NCBI RefSeq assembly: GCF_025370785.1
Contig: NZ_JAMXFA010000039.1
Coordinates: forward strand, 1 to 61,097
Length of the DNA: 61,097 nt
Direction of reading: 5' to 3'
Source: Laspinema olomoucense D3b
Lineage (GTDB): Bacteria; Cyanobacteriota; Cyanobacteriia; Cyanobacteriales; Laspinemataceae
In this document: positions 53,440 to 61,097 of the stretch, in pieces
How positions within the stretch are numbered: the stretch's first letter is position 1
Layout: each line of letters opens with the position of its first letter
The notes under the pieces: generated by a model
What the model was told of the DNA's origin: nothing
The model's database searches: none
What the model saw: only the letters and a program-made list of their open reading frames with translations
Made by a program: the position numbers and the translations under genes

Positions 53440-54400
53440 GGCGATCGCCACGGCATCTGTCGGGGAACCGCAAAACATAAAATAGCCCAAACCCGTACCC
53501 TTGAGGGTGCGGGTTTTTATAGACTTTGGAGAATTGGATGGAGTATCACAGTTCGTTTCCCACCCCACCAGGTCCTACCAAACCGATGCGATCGCCTTAC
53601 AGGCCCTGGAAATAGTCGATCTGACTGGATTGCGCTTAAAACGGTACTCGATTGATCCGAACTTCCCCAACCCCTCGGTTTGGGTCTCTTAAAAATCTTA
53701 ACGGTGCGATCGCTCTGTTGCTATTTTTCTTTAAAGACGAAATATTTCCCCACTCCCAAAGCCATATCACTCAAAGTGATTTAGATTTTTATTAATGTCA
53801 TCATCAATCCTCCGGCAATCACCTTTCCTCAATTCGTACCGCCCTTTGCCACTCCCAAGTGCCAATGCGCCCTGAACCTTGACTTAGAATAGAGTTTCTA
53901 ATCCCCCTCAGCGGGAATGGCATCCTCGTTAAGGACAGCCGGTTTCATTAGGGGAACAGGTTGGCTTCCGTCTATTCCGGTTTTCTCCTCCCTTGTCAGT
54001 AGAACCCCGGGCTAGAGTCCTAGAGGAAATAGTCTGGATCAAGCTCACGCTCAACCCTTCCCCCCACCCAGCCATTAGGGGTGGTTTATTATTACTAAAT
54101 AGGTTTCTTATAAAAATGGTAAAACCCTTATTTAAAACCCATCTTTCTTTCTTACATTGGTTAGCCAATTTAGTAAAATTTATTCTTGATTTTATTAAAG
54201 AAAGTTTTTGTAAACTTTTATTTTGGAGGAGAAACAAGGTTGAAATATTTACAGTTTAAAAAATTACAGATTTATTTAATTAAATAATTAAATTTTTACT
54301 AAAATAACCACTTCTGATGATTCGTTGTAAAACCCAAATTTAATAGTAAAATTCACTCTATTAAAGGGTAATAAAATTCAGAGTAAAAAAGGGGAGGGTT
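53440..54400. other. Long intergenic stretch, dispersed repeat at its left end
   Basis: These 961 bp hold repeat copy 3 (53477-53525). Frames at 53501-53692 and 53993-54259 have low-complexity or repeat-like translations (LNPSPHPAIRGG) and no family, so I do not call genes. The part from 54240 is very AT-rich and probably carries the promoter of the diguanylate cyclase gene. Confidence 0.55.
53477..53525. repeat. Dispersed hairpin repeat, copy 3 (gene-end)
   Basis: ATAAAATAGCCC…AACCCGTACCCTTGAGGGTGCGGGTTTTTATAG resembles copies 1 and 2, with the second hairpin ACCCTTGAGGGT conserved. A run of five T follows the stem. It lies about 40 bp past the stop of the Nudix gene and acts as its terminator by appearance. 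Confidence 0.65.
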
Positions 54401-57400
54401 ATGAACCTTGATCGCCAATTTAGTCAAACCCATGATTCCGTCAGCCCGGGTGGAACCATTCACAATGGATACTTTCAAATCATAGTTGAACGAGCCACGA
54501 TTGGGTTAGCGCTTTGGGACTTGACTGGAAAATTCTTGCAAACCAACCCTTTTTTACAAACCATGCTGGGGTATGAGGCAGAAGAACTATTGCATCTGAA
54601 ATATTGCCAGATTACTCATCCCGATGACTTTCAAGTCGAGGAGGCTCTCATCCAAGACTGTATCGCCCGCAAAAGAGAGGGATATGAAATAGAAAAAAGA
54701 TTAATCTGCAAAAATGGAAAAGAAATCTGGGTCAAACAGAACCTATCCATGATGCTAGACGGGGCCGGAAATCCACAATTTACTGTGGGAATTATTAAAA
54801 ATATTTTACAAGCCGTTCCCCTGAAAACCCAGGCTCAAAAACTTGCAGAAAAATACCAAATCATTTTCGATATTTCGCCGGTGGGGATTTCAGTTACAGA
54901 CTCGGAGGGTAATATCATAGAATCCAATTTGGCTGCATTAGATGATTTAGATACCCTGCTTGTAAATTCCCCAGAAGAGGCCAAACCTCACAGAGATTAC
55001 CCGCCTATTTTGAGGGAAGGTATGCCGCTGAATCTCAAAGAACTTTCCCGACGGCTGGCTTTAACAGAAAATGCTGAAAACCAAGTTATCCAAAGTTTAC
55101 AAGTTGGAATTACCTCAGCCGAAGAAGAAGTAGACGGGCTGAATATTACAGCCGTACCGATTCGGTTAGAAAACTATGGGTTGGTAATTGCCTATATCCA
55201 TATAGGCAGAGGTAAAAAAGCAGAAATAGAGTTAAAATTAAGTGAACTGCAATTTAAAAAAGCAGTGGAAAATTTTCCCGACACCTTTGTAATTTATGAT
55301 GCCGATCGCCGCATTCAGTTTATTAATGATGAAGGCATCCGAGCCAGTGGTTATACTAAAGAACAAATTCTCAATCGCCGGGATGAAGAATTATTTTCTC
55401 CAGCAATCACCGATAATTATCTCCCCCTACTCCAGCAAGCTATTGAGACAAAAACCCCTCAAAAAGGAGAATGCACCATTGCGGTAAATGATGCCCAATG
55501 GAGCGCCGCGATCGCTTACATTCCATTACTCAATGAGAGGGGGGAACTTTATCAGATTTTAGGAATCACCCATGATATCACTGAACGCAAGCGGGCGGAA
55601 GAATCTTTAATTAAAAGTGAAACCACCAATCGAGCCTTACTCAATACCATCCCCGATTTAATGTTTAGAGTAAAAGGAGATGGAACATACTTAGATTTTA
55701 AACCGGCTAATTTTAGCAATTTAATCAAACCACAAATTTTTCAAGGCTTAAAAGTGGTGGATGTCATGCCGCCAGCCATTGCCGAAAGCTCCATGAAATA
55801 TATTCAAAAAACATTGGAAACTGGAGAAATACAGGTGTTTGAATATCAACTAGAAATCAGCGGTGAACTTTCCGTTTATGAAGCTAGACTGATTGCCAGT
55901 GGCGATGATGAAGTTTTGGGAATTGTGCGAGATATTACAGCGCGTAAAAATGCGGACCGAGAAAAGAATCAACTGATTGAATCCCTCCAGAAGAGTGAAG
56001 CCAATCTCGCCCGCGCACAAAGAGTCGCTCATGTGGGAAGCTGGGAATATGAGGTGGAATCTAAAAAAATCACAGTTTCTGAAGAATTTTTAAGAATATT
56101 TGACTTCCCCTTGAATTCAGGGGTAAGCTATCTTCAACTGGTGAAGCAGCTACACCGAAAAGATAGAAACACTTGGAGTAAGCTGATTCGAGAAGCCCTG
56201 GAACAAGGAAGTGCCAATGAAGTTGAACTAAGAATTTGGCAAGGCGATCGCACGCTCCGTTATATTGAAGCGAGGGCCGAGGCAGTATTTAATGAAACGG
56301 GAAAACCCATTAGGCTCTTTGGAACCGCCTTAGATATCACCGAACAGAAAAAAGCCCAAGCTGCCCTCGCTGAATCCGAAGCCAAATATCGCTCCTTAAT
56401 GAACGATGCAGGAGATGCGATTTTACTGATGGATTTGGAGGGTAATTTTTTAGAATCCAACAAAAAAGCCGAGGAACTATTAGGTTATACCAAAGAAGAA
56501 TTAGTTACTCTCCACGCCAGTCAAATCTTGCCCCCGGAAGAACGGGAAAGAGTGATTGCAATGTTTGCATTAACGGCAAAAATCGGAGGCGGATGGCTGC
56601 CGAATACCCAAGTGCGCCAAAAAGATGGGGAAACTCTCTGGGCGGATATTAGTTGCAGCGTTGTCCAATGGGGAGAGGGTCTGAAAGTTCAGCAGGCGAT
56701 CCTTCGGGATATTACTTATCGGGTTCATATTGAAGCCTCTTTAAGAGAACAAGCGGACCGAGAACGGTTGATATCCGCTATGCAAGAGCGGATCCGACAG
56801 TCTTTGGATTTGAAAGAGATTTTACAAACAACGGTGGTCCAGGTGAGGCAATTTTTACAGTGCGATCGCGTGGCAATTTGTCGCTTAAGCTCGGATTGCA
56901 CTGGCGAGATGGTAGCGGAATCAGTTAATTCAGAATACTGCTCGATTTTAGGACTCACCATTCACGATCCATTATTAGTACACAAGGATTTACCCCCCCA
57001 AGAGTTGGGAGGAATTTATCAGGTAGAGGATATTACTCAAGCTTGGGTGAGCGAGTCTCAGGTGAATTTTTTAACTGAGGTGGAAGTCAAGGCGATGTTA
57101 ATGGTACCCATTGTGCAAAGTAGTGGGTTATGGGGATTACTGATTGCGCACCACTGTGCCGCACCCCGACGATGGCAGCAGTCGGAAATTAAGTTGCTCA
57201 GTCAACTAGCAACCCAGGTGGGAATTGCTACCCAACAATCCCAACTGTATGAACAGCTCAAAGAAGCGAATCAACAGTTACGACAACTGGCAACTCGGGA
57301 TGGATTAACGCTGTTATCAAATCGGCGTCATTTTAATGAATATTTAGAACGCGAATGGCGACAGATGGAGCGCGATCGCACCCCACTTTCGTTGATTCTG

Positions 57401-57799
57401 TGCGATATTGACTTTTTCAAACCCTATAATGACACCTACGGTCATCAAGCTGGGGATGAATGTCTTAAACAAGTTGCAGTTGCCATTCAAAAAGCCAGCC
57501 AAAGGCCCTTAGATTTTGTGGCGCGGTATGGCGGAGAAGAATTTGCGGTGATTTTACCGGATACCGATGGGAATGGCGCACTGGCGGTGGGGGAAAACAT
57601 CCGCAAGGCGGTGAAAGGATTACAGGTTCCTCATCGGGCTTCTCCCACCTGTGGATACATTACTTTGAGTGTGGGAATTGCTACGGTGACGCCTGGAGTT
57701 GAGTCGTCTTTGGAGACCCTGATTCAAGAAGCCGATCGCGCCCTCTATCGAGCGAAGGACCAGGGCCGCGATTGTTCAGTTCATTATGGTCAGATTTAA
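54401..57799 (+). CDS. Multi-PAS/GAF diguanylate cyclase
   Basis: This 1132-residue sensor enzyme makes the second messenger c-di-GMP. About five or six PAS units occupy residues 25-790 (for example NPFLQTMLGYEAEELL near 50, DRRIQFINDEGIRASGYTKEQIL near 305, LEGNFLESNKKAEELLGYTKEELV near 685). A GAF domain (about 800-960) resembles bilin-binding GAFs but has Ser-Gln where the chromophore Cys-His would stand. The GGDEF domain (about 965-1130) contains ARYGGEEFAVILPD, the active-site form GGEEF. An I-site-type R-x-x-D (RPLD) lies five residues before GGEEF, so feedback inhibition is likely. No membrane segments, so it is a cytoplasmic sensor of unknown stimulus. Confidence 0.93.
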   Translation: MNLDRQFSQTHDSVSPGGTIHNGYFQIIVERATIGLALWDLTGKFLQTNPFLQTMLGYEAEELLHLKYCQITHPDDFQVEEALIQDCIARKREGYEIEKRLICKNGKEIWVKQNLSMMLDGAGNPQFTVGIIKNILQAVPLKTQAQKLAEKYQIIFDISPVGISVTDSEGNIIESNLAALDDLDTLLVNSPEEAKPHRDYPPILREGMPLNLKELSRRLALTENAENQVIQSLQVGITSAEEEVDGLNITAVPIRLENYGLVIAYIHIGRGKKAEIELKLSELQFKKAVENFPDTFVIYDADRRIQFINDEGIRASGYTKEQILNRRDEELFSPAITDNYLPLLQQAIETKTPQKGECTIAVNDAQWSAAIAYIPLLNERGELYQILGITHDITERKRAEESLIKSETTNRALLNTIPDLMFRVKGDGTYLDFKPANFSNLIKPQIFQGLKVVDVMPPAIAESSMKYIQKTLETGEIQVFEYQLEISGELSVYEARLIASGDDEVLGIVRDITARKNADREKNQLIESLQKSEANLARAQRVAHVGSWEYEVESKKITVSEEFLRIFDFPLNSGVSYLQLVKQLHRKDRNTWSKLIREALEQGSANEVELRIWQGDRTLRYIEARAEAVFNETGKPIRLFGTALDITEQKKAQAALAESEAKYRSLMNDAGDAILLMDLEGNFLESNKKAEELLGYTKEELVTLHASQILPPEERERVIAMFALTAKIGGGWLPNTQVRQKDGETLWADISCSVVQWGEGLKVQQAILRDITYRVHIEASLREQADRERLISAMQERIRQSLDLKEILQTTVVQVRQFLQCDRVAICRLSSDCTGEMVAESVNSEYCSILGLTIHDPLLVHKDLPPQELGGIYQVEDITQAWVSESQVNFLTEVEVKAMLMVPIVQSSGLWGLLIAHHCAAPRRWQQSEIKLLSQLATQVGIATQQSQLYEQLKEANQQLRQLATRDGLTLLSNRRHFNEYLEREWRQMERDRTPLSLILCDIDFFKPYNDTYGHQAGDECLKQVAVAIQKASQRPLDFVARYGGEEFAVILPDTDGNGALAVGENIRKAVKGLQVPHRASPTCGYITLSVGIATVTPGVESSLETLIQEADRALYRAKDQGRDCSVHYGQI

Positions 57800-58218
57800 C
57801 AGGGTTCTATCCATCGGCGATCGCCTCCGCCACTTCCCTCGGATGCTCCTGCTAAAATAGATGGCGATTCCACCTGTACCCCTTGGGGTAAACTATGAAA
57901 GGCTGTTTTTTTGAAGTCCCTCTGTGATGGCGAACTGCTTCGATGGCATAAGATGGCGATCGCCAGGGGGCGCAAAAAATAGCCCAGTGGAAATAGGGGT
58001 CAGGATAATCGACGCGATCGCGCCGTTCCTTCTGAGTTAATGTTGATTCCTGAAGTCGTTTGGGTCAACGGGCAGAACAAGGGAAAGACCCAGGGAGAAT
58101 GCGATCGTTAATCTAGGTAAAATATCCGGGAACACAGGATTAAAAATGTGTTTTCCATGCCAATTCACAAGCCAGATCAACCGTCCGGGTATAACCCGTT
58201 CTTGAAAATCCAATCTCA
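57800..58218. other. Intergenic region between the cyclase and ridA
   Basis: These 419 bp have no frame that resembles a protein. There are several HIP1 octamers but no repeat pair or terminator clear enough to list. Confidence 0.5.
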
Positions 58219-58623
58219 ATGACTAAAACAATCATTCAGACAGACCAAGCACCCGCACCCGTTGGGCCTTACAATCAAGCGATTGTTGCAACGGGTCCGT
58301 TCGTCTTTGTGGCGGGTCAAATCTGCCTAGACCCCAATACCGGGACCCTAGTCGGCGAGGGTGATGTGGTCAAACAGACTATCCAAGTGATGGCCAATCT
58401 AAATGCTATCCTCACCGCTGCCGGTGCCACCTTTCAGGATGTGGTAAAAACCACGGTTTTTTTGGCAGATATGAATGATTTTGCTGCCATGAATGCGGTT
58501 TATGCTAAATATTTCGATGAAGCCACGGCACCAGCCCGCGCAACAGTCCAAGTGTCACGTTTACCTAAAGATGTACTCGTTGAGATTGACTGTATTGCGG
58601 TGATTGAAGGAACTGCTGGATAG
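58219..58623 (+). CDS. ridA: RidA-family enamine/imine deaminase
   Basis: This 134-residue protein of the YjgF/YER057c/UK114 (RidA) family begins with [18 protein letters not shown] and continues with [13 protein letters not shown]. The conserved Arg is in [27 protein letters not shown], with the Glu in VEIDCIAVI completing the trimer's active site. It hydrolyses reactive enamine/imine intermediates from PLP enzymes such as threonine dehydratase. It lies 87 bp upstream of the ParM-like gene and is transcribed in the same direction, but they are not obviously linked in function. Confidence 0.95.
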   Translation: MTKTIIQTDQAPAPVGPYNQAIVATGPFVFVAGQICLDPNTGTLVGEGDVVKQTIQVMANLNAILTAAGATFQDVVKTTVFLADMNDFAAMNAVYAKYFDEATAPARATVQVSRLPKDVLVEIDCIAVIEGTAG

Positions 58624-58710
58624 TCTTAAGATTTAAAAACAGCAAAATCCTGATATCTTAGGGGTTTGGTGGCAAGATACTGGTAAATTTAGGGGAGGTT
58701 ATAAAATTTA

Positions 58711-59847
58711 ATGACGATCCAACAGCCTACAAATACGGTAGTTACTAGCAAAGCGTCTAGTAATTCCTTTAGAACTTCCATTCTGAGCGTTGATTTGGGC
58801 CGGACGGCGACCAAAGCTTGTGTCAGCCGGGATCCCAACCAAGTGGTATTTATTCCGTCTAATGTGGCCCAAGTCCCTGTAGAAAAAGTGCGCGGTGGGG
58901 AATTTGAATCTCGGCCTACGGATCCGTTATTGGATATGTGGTTGGAGTATCAAGGACGAGGTTATGCGATCGGTCAGTTGGCGGCTGACTTTGGCGCAAG
59001 TCTCGGGGTTGGCGAACGGAAAGTGGAAAATGCCCTGGTGAAAGTGCTTGCCAGTGCCGCTTACTTTGGACTCAAAGATGATTTAGTGGTTGTCCTGGGT
59101 CTGCCCTATCATTCTCAAGAAGAGTTTGAGCGGGAAAAAGAGGAAATTACCAGTTTGCTGACTTCGCCTCATGTGATGAGCTATCGTGGTGAGCAAGTGA
59201 CCCTGAATATCACTAAAGTTTGGGTGATGCCGGAAGGATATGGCAGCTTAATCTGGTGTGAAGCTCAGGAGAAGGTGGATAAAAAAGGTGTATCCCCGGA
59301 ATTTGCCAAGACTTCGGTGGCGATCGTGGATATCGGACATCAAACCGCTGACTTTTTAATGGTCGATAATTTCCGGTTCGCACGCGGGGCCTCCAAGAGC
59401 GAACCCTTTGCCATGAGCGAGTTTTACAAGCGCGTCGGCACTGAAGTAGAAAAGGCATATAGCCAAGCACCGATTAGCGTGGATAGTCAATCCTTGTCCT
59501 TAATCGATGCCGTGAATAAACCCAGGGGTCAACGGTTCTTCCGTCCTCGTGGCGCATCCAAACCGACGAATTTGGATGATTTTCTGCCCAACTTGCGAGA
59601 ATTATTTGCCCGGGAACTGTCGGATTTGTTGATTAAGTGGTTACCGGAACGGGTCACTGACGTGATTTTGACCGGCGGTGGCGGGGAATTTTTCTCCGAT
59701 GCCCTCAAACCGTTAGTTGAACAAGCGGGTTTGAAAGTTCATCTGGCCCAACCGTCCCGTCCGGCGAATGCTGTGGGACAATATTTGTATGGAGAGGCTC
59801 AACTTGCCTCCTCTTCGTACACTCGCTCCTCTAAGGCTGGAAGTTAA
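58711..59847 (+). CDS. ParM/StbA-like actin-family ATPase
   Basis: This 378-residue actin-fold protein has phosphate-1 SILSVDLGRTATKACV (about residues 24-39), phosphate-2 VAIVDIGHQTADFLMVD (about 204-220) and the adenosine motif VILTGGGGEFFSDAL (about 318-332). These match ParM/StbA-type plasmid-segregation actins rather than MreB or Hsp70. The next gene overlaps by one base (TAATG) and encodes a coiled-coil partner, so the pair looks like a ParM-ParR cassette. On a chromosome it may move another cargo or a former plasmid. The cargo and any parC-like site are not visible. Confidence 0.85.
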   Translation: MTIQQPTNTVVTSKASSNSFRTSILSVDLGRTATKACVSRDPNQVVFIPSNVAQVPVEKVRGGEFESRPTDPLLDMWLEYQGRGYAIGQLAADFGASLGVGERKVENALVKVLASAAYFGLKDDLVVVLGLPYHSQEEFEREKEEITSLLTSPHVMSYRGEQVTLNITKVWVMPEGYGSLIWCEAQEKVDKKGVSPEFAKTSVAIVDIGHQTADFLMVDNFRFARGASKSEPFAMSEFYKRVGTEVEKAYSQAPISVDSQSLSLIDAVNKPRGQRFFRPRGASKPTNLDDFLPNLRELFARELSDLLIKWLPERVTDVILTGGGGEFFSDALKPLVEQAGLKVHLAQPSRPANAVGQYLYGEAQLASSSYTRSSKAGS

Positions 59848-60341
59848 TGGTTTTTTGGTTAAGCAAGACGAAGAAACGGGTCGGATTTACCGATGAGGTA
59901 GCCGACCAAACCTTGTTAGCGGTTGTGCACAAAGAGTTACAAAACCAACCGCACAAGAGTTTCGGCGACTTGTGTAAAGAAGCCCTATGGCATTATTTGT
60001 ATGTCCCCGAATCGGTAAAACCGACCCGGAAATCAGCAGAGGCTTCGGACAGCATTGCTGAGTTACAAGGACAATTAAGGTCCTTAGAGGAACGGGTAGC
60101 TGCAAGGGAGGCGAGTCGATTGGATGCACTGGAACAGCAGTTGCAACAATTGAGCTTGCAGGTGGGACAGTTGGCGATCGCCCTCAATCAACGGGGAAAT
60201 TATCAACCACCTGCACAAACCTATCTGGAACCCATCCCGGAACCCCAACCGGAACCAGAACCGGAACCGGAACCCGTCGCCCCCCCCAAACCCGTGGACC
60301 CCTTACTCCAACGACTCAGTTCCTTCATCGATGATTTCTAA
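59847..60341 (+). CDS. ParR-like coiled-coil adaptor
   Basis: This 164-residue protein begins with a basic part (MVFWLSKTKKRVGFTDEVADQTLL). A helical region at about 30-65 (HKSFGDLCKEALWHYLYV) could form a ribbon-helix-helix-like DNA-binding unit. A Glu/Gln-rich coiled coil (about 70-118) and a Pro-Glu repeat (PEPQPEPEPEPEP) follow, and it ends in LLQRLSSFIDDF. Its start overlaps the actin gene's stop, as expected for the ParM partner. The assignment as ParR-like is from position and layout, since I see no direct sequence identity. Confidence 0.6.
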   Translation: MVFWLSKTKKRVGFTDEVADQTLLAVVHKELQNQPHKSFGDLCKEALWHYLYVPESVKPTRKSAEASDSIAELQGQLRSLEERVAAREASRLDALEQQLQQLSLQVGQLAIALNQRGNYQPPAQTYLEPIPEPQPEPEPEPEPVAPPKPVDPLLQRLSSFIDDF

Positions 60342-60388
60342 GTCGGTATCAATGGGGTAGAAAAAATCAGGATACAATCTGCAAGCAT

Positions 60389-60431
60389 CAGGAGTCAAAA
60401 GTTTTTAAAACCTTTGACTCCTGACTCTTTT
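60389..60431 (+). terminator. Rho-independent terminator after the ParM/ParR-like pair
   Basis: CAGGAGTCAAAAG (60389-60401) pairs with CCTTTGACTCCTG (60411-60423) with one mismatch, followed by ACTCTTTTT. It closes the two-gene unit ending at 60341. Confidence 0.75.
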
Positions 60432-60496
60432 TGGGAAGATTTTGTCAAGAATTGGAGGAGTTAGACCCGCATCAATATAGCCCACCACCTCAGCAT

Positions 60497-61021
60497 TCAT
60501 CGCAATCCCTGGCAAGTAAACGCTGCCCAAAATAGTGGATGAGCGAAGGGATATTCTTCTACACCATTTTTGAGTGGGGAAATATTCTCCATGACCTGAA
60601 AGTACATTAAATACTTACCCTCCCACTCTAAATATTCAGCAGAATTAGGCTCATATTCATCTATTTTGCTTTCCGCTTCCATCATCGCCTGGTAGGTTTT
60701 GCTATAGATTTCAGCAAGATTGTTTCGAGTTAAAGTTCTCAATTTGATTTGAGATTGGCGCAGAGATTCAGGGCAGTTGCAGCCTTCTTGTCGGTACTGG
60801 TGGTAGAAGATAGAAAACAGTGCAGTGCCTAAGTCATCGACTTCCCAAAGCGTATTAACAACTCTCCTGCCCCCAGCACATAAAAATCCGGCTGAAATTG
60901 TCAATATATCATCCGTCATGATTTCAGAAAATCCCAGACCTGTTTCACAGCAAGACAGGATAACATCTGACAGTTGAGGAAGTCGCCATGCAGGAGTCAA
61001 GAGTTCACCTAATGTAATACC
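60497..61021 (-). pseudogene. Truncated CHAT-domain protein gene
   Basis: The minus-strand frame carries the C-terminal part of a CHAT (caspase HetF-associated) protease-like domain. GITLGELLTPAWRLPQLSDV begins the recognisable part; ILSCCETGLG (catalytic Cys region) and AGGRRVVNTLWEVDD follow, and PFAHPLFWAAFTCQGL ends it. The frame meets a TGA at 61031-61033, and the residues expected just upstream (LDELALVL) appear in another frame. The gene is therefore frameshifted or deleted at its 5' side. The window edge at 61097 prevents seeing more. CHAT proteins with TPRs are common in filamentous cyanobacteria. Confidence 0.7.
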
Positions 61022-61097
61022 AGGGCAAGCTCATCTAATTTGGTATAAATTGTACTTGACAAAAAAGCAATTATAGGGTTTGCCCCATTTAATGATG

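Noticed and set aside
53501-53692. 63-codon plus-strand frame after the Nudix gene
   Set aside because: Starts inside the dispersed repeat and has no family resemblance.
53993-54259. 88-codon plus-strand frame before the diguanylate cyclase
   Set aside because: Includes LNPSPHPAIRGG, a translation commonly produced by repeat DNA, and an AT-rich tail; unlikely to be a protein gene.
1-61097. CRISPR arrays, tRNA or rRNA genes
   Set aside because: No regularly spaced direct repeats and no tRNA-like or rRNA-like sequence recognised in either strand.

Overview
The window is chromosomal DNA from a cyanobacterium, probably a filamentous Oscillatoriales-type one (the genus is inference). The octamer GCGATCGC (HIP1) recurs throughout, and the gene set is cyanobacterial: two psb34 copies (photosystem II assembly), petM (cytochrome b6f), an FtsH3-type protease, a kinase-WD40 fusion, a pentapeptide-IMS protein and an AI-2E family permease. 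I see no rRNA, tRNA, CRISPR array, prophage or intact transposase gene.

Layout. 0.8-14.4 kb: tandem psb34 copies with RpaB-type HLR1 motifs, a HIT protein, an orphan chemoreceptor and a broken receptor tail, an Hsp70-like ATPase, an L,D-transpeptidase, a KDPG-type aldolase, a Ser/Thr kinase-WD40 protein, ftsH and an aminodeoxychorismate lyase-like enzyme. 14.6-31.2 kb: a glycosyl/methyl-transferase island. On + are a small TPR protein, a GT4, a glycosyltransferase-TPR-double methyltransferase fusion, a second GT4 and two FkbM-type methyltransferases. On - are two tandem OGT/SPINDLY-like (GT41) enzymes, a type IV pilin-like protein and another methyltransferase. 31.4-42.1 kb: ExbD/ExbB, a permease, petM, a GH13 enzyme, a fasciclin protein, an ABC ATPase, and pentapeptide and TPR proteins. 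42.4-53.4 kb: a phytase-like lipoprotein, a TPR protein, an Orn/Lys/Arg decarboxylase-type enzyme, CbiT, CdsA, a DUF2993 protein, a pseudouridine synthase overlapping a RodZ-like gene, MalQ and a Nudix hydrolase. 54.4-61.1 kb: a PAS/GAF diguanylate cyclase, RidA, a ParM/ParR-like pair and a broken CHAT-domain gene.

The most interesting region is the 15-31 kb island. Its two GT4 proteins end in the same C-terminal domain, which I do not recognise. It has two GT41 paralogues, a family that glycosylates Ser/Thr, and they lie next to a pilin-like gene, so a surface-protein or pilus glycan modification system is a reasonable but unproven reading. Other points are HLR1 sites in front of both psb34 copies, a chromosomal actin/adaptor pair, a MITE-like element with flanking direct repeats, and a dispersed repeat family placed as gene-end terminators.

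Functions rest on motifs read by eye. Start codons were chosen from family alignment knowledge, overlaps and ribosome-binding sites, and several are upstream-trimmed.
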